Shown piece after piece: positions 60,087-64,000 of a DNA stretch of 64,000 bases. The stretch is taken from positions 88,391-152,390 of the forward strand of contig JAFTRE010000011.1 in assembly GCA_017462385.1 (NCBI GenBank), given 5' to 3'. The stretch comes from Clostridia bacterium. GTDB lineage: Bacteria > Bacillota > Clostridia > Oscillospirales > CAG-272. The position numbers and the translations under genes were made by a program. Position 1 is the first letter of the stretch, and each line of letters begins with the position of its first letter. The notes beneath the pieces were generated by a model. That model was not told the origin of the DNA. It saw only the letters and a list, made by a program, of their open reading frames with translations, and ran no database searches.

Positions 60087-63000
60087 TCAGCTATTGTATA
60101 ACTTTGCCGAGTTACCGTATGCATACAACGCTTTCGCAAGGACTGCCATAGCGGTATTCGAGCTGTCTTTCATGGTGTAAACATATGATTTAACGCTGTA
60201 TTTCAGGGTCTGAACCAGTGTGCCGTTCTCGTAAAGCTCGAAAGTGTAGACATCGTCAAAGCCGGTTGCATAAATAGCGTCGGTGTAGAAGGTGGTATCT
60301 GTCAGGGTAACATCCTTGCCGTTTACCTTAAGCGTTACATTCTCGGTGGTGTTAAGCTTGACATATATCATATTTACATTGCTGAATCTTACACCTGCCG
60401 CCGTGAACTTGGCAGTACCTGTGGAGGTATTAAGCTCCATATCGGTCGCGGTGGGGGTTACGGTATCCGCAGAGGGTGTTCCGAGTCCCGTCACGCCGCT
60501 TGTCACAAGTGCATCGGTCTTATAGTTTCTGTAAGTCTGTGCCGCCGAACCGTAGTAAAGCATATCGGTGACAAGCTGGACCAGCTTTGTATCGGTGCTG
60601 TTGTTTTTCAGCAGGTACTGCGCGTAGGACTTGACGCTGAAATCCTCGTGTGAGGCAAGTATTTTATCGCCAAGTTTAAGAACGGAATCTATGGTGTCGC
60701 CCATTGTCTGGGGAGGCACGCCCTCGAATGAAAACTTATAAAACTTCATTGTATCGTCATAAACAGCGTTTGCAGTCGCCGTTTTTCCGTTGGACATGGT
60801 GAAGTGCATTACAGCATCTTTATATTCATCGGAGAGCTTTACATAGTAATTTACTGTCAGATCCTGACCTGCCGTGATGGTTGCACCTGTGATCTTAACC
60901 TGACAAAACTCGCAGTAGCCGTAAGCGTTAAGCTTTTCGTGGTTTTCGTCGTTAAGCTCACCGTGAGGCTTTCCGCAATCTGCGCAAACCGCCTGCGATG
61001 CACAGGTTGCCTCGGTCAAGTTTTCGCCTGTATGAGAACAGTTCAGATTAACATTTATCTTTACGGTATCAGCGGGTGTGGTAAGCGAATAGACTCCGTC
61101 GACTGCGGACAGTGTGTTCTCTCCCCACATCACACTGTTGAGAGAAACACGCTCCGCCAAAGAGATCTCGAAGCTGACGGCGGTCTCCTTCATAGCATAA
61201 TTTTTGCCGTTGCAAACGGTAGTGCCGGTATAAGTAACACTGCCACCCGCCGCGGGAAGATCATCCGAAATGCGGTAATAGGTGTTGGGCAGGGTGCTAA
61301 CGATGTCGGGAATGTCGATATAGACGTTACAAAGGCTTCCGTCATAGTAGTACGAGCTTGCATTATACCCCACAAGTGCCGTGCCTGCGTTATTGACAAG
61401 GCTACCGCCCTCAACGTAAAGATACACGCTACCCTGTATTCCGCCGGACGCAGGCTCAGCGTAATACATAACGCCTCGAGAACAGTTTGAAATGAGCTTT
61501 GCGTTATCCTTCAAGGTGGCGCGAGCAGTCACTGCCGCATTGTCTGAGGAGACAGCCACAGGAACTGCGTAATCCTCGGTTGTTTCCACAATAACATTAC
61601 CGCCGATGATAAGCTCGGGGGATCCGCTTCCGGTTGCGGCCGAATTCTGCTGTGCGGAAACCGTAAACATTCTGTATATATAGCTTCTCGAGCCCGCCCT
61701 CGTATACGTAAGCTTTCCGCTGCCGATTACCGTAAGCCTCGCATAATCATAGGTTGTATCTTTAGACTTATTTATAATAAACTTATAGGACGTGGAGGTT
61801 ATATTGTATCCGTTAAGATCAAGGGTAATGTCATCGCCGTCCTCGGCGTTGCAATCACCCAGAAGATCATCAATATTCCTTAAAAGCGTGATCTTTGCCT
61901 TTCCTGCGACGGCGTCAAATGCCGAATTCAGCTCTATGTAATAGGTCGGTTCGGTCTCCCCGTCAAGCAGAACGGTGGCGCAGGCGGTTTTTTTACAGAT
62001 CGTGCAGGTGTGGTTTTCATCCTCGATATGGCTGCTTTTTTTAACACTTCCGTAGTGGGATTTGCACACGCCGCAGTAGTTTGCATAGGTACAGTTTGCG
62101 GCAGTTGTTTTCGTGTGCAAAGCGTTAGAAGAATATCCGCACTTGCTCCAGGTTACTTTATGATAGTTTAAGTCGGAATAGGTGTAGGAGGCAGTACAGC
62201 TTTCGTGGTGATTTGACTGAGAATATGAGCCGTACTCCGAGTCACATACCGCGCAGTAGGCAAGATTCAAGCAATCTGCCGCGGTTGTTTCGGTATGGAC
62301 TTCGTCCATCTTTTCGTTACATATTGAGCATATAGAGAAGTGATAGCTTCCCGTTTGTGCTTCATATGTGCGCTCACCGTCGTGGTCGCAGATATCGAGA
62401 TATACTTCACCCGATTCGGTATCAACCGAGAAAACCGAATACTCGGAATTATGGTTGCTGAAGAAATAGTCATTGGGGTCAGCACTGCCCATATTGGTAG
62501 TCCAGTTGTAGGATATAAGACCGTCCGCTTTATAGACGAAAATGCCTATCTCCGCACCTTCTTCAAGGGCACCAACCGATATTCTTGTCTTGCCTTCCCA
62601 GCTGCTTGTGCCGACAAATACGTCGGCAGCCCTTCCAAGGACATCAACATTATCCTTGATTACGGGCGTTCCAGAAACAATAAATGTACCGCCGCCGCCG
62701 AACATAGTCGAGGGGTCACCGGGACGAAGCCATACTGCTCCGCGGCAATAGTTCATTTGACTGCGTGTCGTATTGTTTGTAATGGAGCCGCCTGTCATTG
62801 TGAAAGCACCATCGGCCTTACCGCCGTAATTATAAACAGCAGAGCCCGTATCTGCAGAGTTGTATGTCATGCTTCCGCCGTACATATTAAGGTAGCCGTT
62901 GTTATAAACAGCACCCCCGTCGGTAGCAGCATAGTTATGATGTATGCTGCCGTCGTACATATTCATAATGCCGTAGTTTTGGACGCCTCCGGCTCTGCTA

Positions 63001-63977
63001 ACAGCGTCACTGTAATTTTCATTATAGCAGATTTCACCGCCATAAAGGTTAAATGTGCTGTCACCCGATACAAAAACACCGAAATAGGTATCGCCGATAT
63101 GATGGGAAACGGTACCGCCATACATATTAACGGTCGATCCCGCATTACTGCTTGAATTTGTTGAAATACCAAACCTATTACCTGCAATTCTACCGCCATA
63201 GAAATTGAAGGTTGTATACGCACGCGCATGAACACCGTGTCTGTAATGACCGGCAATATTACCGCCGTACATATTAAAGGTTACGGGTGTAGTTTCAGAC
63301 GTAAGAGGATACAAATGAACAAGGGCTTTGGTGTTATAACTGGAAGATGTGCCTGAATACCAATACCCTTGGATTACACCGCCTTCAAGGTCAAGCTCGG
63401 TGCATCCCTCGGGAACCTCTTCTCCCTGTACCCAGACATTGCCGGTACTGCTATTGAGATAGCCATGATGAACTACACCCTCGGAGCAGTCACAAAGGTT
63501 TATGTCGGCATAGCCCGAGGCGGTCGTGAGGATAAAATCATAGGTATCACACTTAATAATATTGCCGTTCAAGCAGATATTGAGTGTGGTATATGCAGGG
63601 ACTTTGATGGCAGGGGTTGAAGTATTCCCCCAAAATGTTACATCTTCATCTACATAGAAATTGTAAACATTATACGCATCGGCGCTGCCGCCTGTCAGAG
63701 CAAACTGATACTTTTCACCCGACATTGTGACAGTAACTCCGTCAAGAGTCGAAGCCTGCGTAATGGGAGTATATTCCACAGACGCGCTGTGACCCGTATG
63801 CTTTGTGTCAGTACAGGTCGCTATGCCGCACACCGTATGGGTATGGGCAGTGGGTACTGTGTCTTCGGCGGGGGCATCGGTTGCAAACGCCGTCAAGGAA
63901 AGAGTACACAGTAACGTAACAAATACGGCAACTGCCGCAAGATACGTCAAAAACTTAGTTTTGTTTTGCTTTTGCAT
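60087..63977 (-). CDS. Large secreted beta-helix repeat protein with YGxxAQ domains
   Basis: A 1296-residue secreted protein. Signal peptide 1-about 32; a His/Cys-rich stretch (AHTHTVCGIATCTDTKHTGH region); a right-handed beta-helix (about 85-500) with at least seven degenerate repeats of the form N-M-Y-G-G-x-I-x-x-N; a cluster of CxxC ribbons (about 525-655); a second beta-rich region (660-1000); another CxxC motif; then two YGxxAQ-type helical motifs, YGSAAQTYRNY near residue 1140 and YGNSAKLYNS at the very end, flanking a beta-sandwich. AGGAGG 6 bases before the ATG at 63977. No LPXTG. Probably an adhesin or glycan-binding surface protein; a polysaccharide lyase role for the helix cannot be excluded. 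Confidence 0.85.
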   Translation of the reverse strand: MQKQNKTKFLTYLAAVAVFVTLLCTLSLTAFATDAPAEDTVPTAHTHTVCGIATCTDTKHTGHSASVEYTPITQASTLDGVTVTMSGEKYQFALTGGSADAYNVYNFYVDEDVTFWGNTSTPAIKVPAYTTLNICLNGNIIKCDTYDFILTTASGYADINLCDCSEGVVHHGYLNSSTGNVWVQGEEVPEGCTELDLEGGVIQGYWYSGTSSSYNTKALVHLYPLTSETTPVTFNMYGGNIAGHYRHGVHARAYTTFNFYGGRIAGNRFGISTNSSSNAGSTVNMYGGTVSHHIGDTYFGVFVSGDSTFNLYGGEICYNENYSDAVSRAGGVQNYGIMNMYDGSIHHNYAATDGGAVYNNGYLNMYGGSMTYNSADTGSAVYNYGGKADGAFTMTGGSITNNTTRSQMNYCRGAVWLRPGDPSTMFGGGGTFIVSGTPVIKDNVDVLGRAADVFVGTSSWEGKTRISVGALEEGAEIGIFVYKADGLISYNWTTNMGSADPNDYFFSNHNSEYSVFSVDTESGEVYLDICDHDGERTYEAQTGSYHFSICSICNEKMDEVHTETTAADCLNLAYCAVCDSEYGSYSQSNHHESCTASYTYSDLNYHKVTWSKCGYSSNALHTKTTAANCTYANYCGVCKSHYGSVKKSSHIEDENHTCTICKKTACATVLLDGETEPTYYIELNSAFDAVAGKAKITLLRNIDDLLGDCNAEDGDDITLDLNGYNITSTSYKFIINKSKDTTYDYARLTVIGSGKLTYTRAGSRSYIYRMFTVSAQQNSAATGSGSPELIIGGNVIVETTEDYAVPVAVSSDNAAVTARATLKDNAKLISNCSRGVMYYAEPASGGIQGSVYLYVEGGSLVNNAGTALVGYNASSYYYDGSLCNVYIDIPDIVSTLPNTYYRISDDLPAAGGSVTYTGTTVCNGKNYAMKETAVSFEISLAERVSLNSVMWGENTLSAVDGVYSLTTPADTVKINVNLNCSHTGENLTEATCASQAVCADCGKPHGELNDENHEKLNAYGYCEFCQVKITGATITAGQDLTVNYYVKLSDEYKDAVMHFTMSNGKTATANAVYDDTMKFYKFSFEGVPPQTMGDTIDSVLKLGDKILASHEDFSVKSYAQYLLKNNSTDTKLVQLVTDMLYYGSAAQTYRNYKTDALVTSGVTGLGTPSADTVTPTATDMELNTSTGTAKFTAAGVRFSNVNMIYVKLNTTENVTLKVNGKDVTLTDTTFYTDAIYATGFDDVYTFELYENGTLVQTLKYSVKSYVYTMKDSSNTAMAVLAKALYAYGNSAKLYNS

Positions 63978-64000
63978 AATTACCTCCTAAATTTCTGTAA

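Noticed and set aside
1..64000. tRNA, rRNA, riboswitch or prophage genes
   Set aside because: Read for cloverleaf, T-box, M-box and integrase-like features in the gaps; none could be supported by eye. A tRNA and Rfam scan would settle it.

Overview
The window looks like part of a chromosome from an endospore-encoding, Gram-positive anaerobe of the class Clostridia, probably a gut member of the Oscillospirales/Eubacteriales. This rests on consensus sigma-A promoters (TTGACA-N17-TATAAT), strong AGGAGG ribosome sites, an alpha/beta-type small acid-soluble spore protein, lipoprotein sugar-binding proteins, cohesin/dockerin-type secreted proteins and a clostridial-type ThyA. The species cannot be named from the sequence. 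No rRNA, tRNA, transposase, phage or CRISPR locus was seen.

Layout. 1-2.0 kb: the end of an unknown gene and an orphan solute-binding lipoprotein. 2.1-10.5 kb: a housekeeping run on the + strand (MBL hydrolase, GluRS, GlnRS, DUF1294, DUF896, tsaE, tsaB, rpiB, ispD, ispF, then rpe). 10.5-15.9 kb, minus strand: a response regulator and histidine kinase, then HtrA and two MgtC-like proteins, with two identical 86-bp repeats between kinase and htrA. 16.1-18.8 kb: ychF-trmB-truB. 19.6-25.2 kb: an operon of a 42-residue peptide, a 405-residue protein with a cohesin-like domain and a 1303-residue cohesin/dockerin surface protein, with a divergent XRE-type regulator. 25.3-31.1 kb: dihydrolipoyl dehydrogenase, a large SGNH-type secreted protein, and thyA-folA.

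31.2-39.4 kb: an accessory catabolic locus with three xylose-isomerase-like TIM barrels, a 2-hydroxyacid dehydrogenase, a LysR regulator, a PQ-loop membrane protein, an SGNH-like protein, a PHP phosphoesterase, an MBL hydrolase and a ThuA-like protein. 39.4-47.4 kb: a second SGNH protein, a LarA-type nickel racemase, two tandem paralogous solute-binding lipoproteins and an ABC exporter. 47.5-54.0 kb: a secreted protein flanked by duplicated terminators, then an operon of an M81 metallopeptidase, two flavoproteins and DUF1667, facing a DeoR-type regulator. 54.1-64 kb: a spore protein, an ECF sigma/anti-sigma-like pair, a cluster of five hairpins, a GtrA-flavoprotein-membrane-protein operon for surface glycan work, and a 1296-residue beta-helix surface protein followed by a second small peptide gene.

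The most unusual material is the secreted-protein system. Two distant loci each pair a short peptide gene of one apparent family (KxY-xxP-...-DI-...-SP-...-D) with a large secreted protein carrying a shared 'YGxxAQ' helical motif. The first is driven by a consensus promoter whose spacer holds a palindromic site suited to the divergent XRE regulator. Separately, two unrelated-length SGNH proteins share a C-terminal GGCGG-x-VA / hydrophobic / KKK tail that looks like a sorting signal other than LPXTG.
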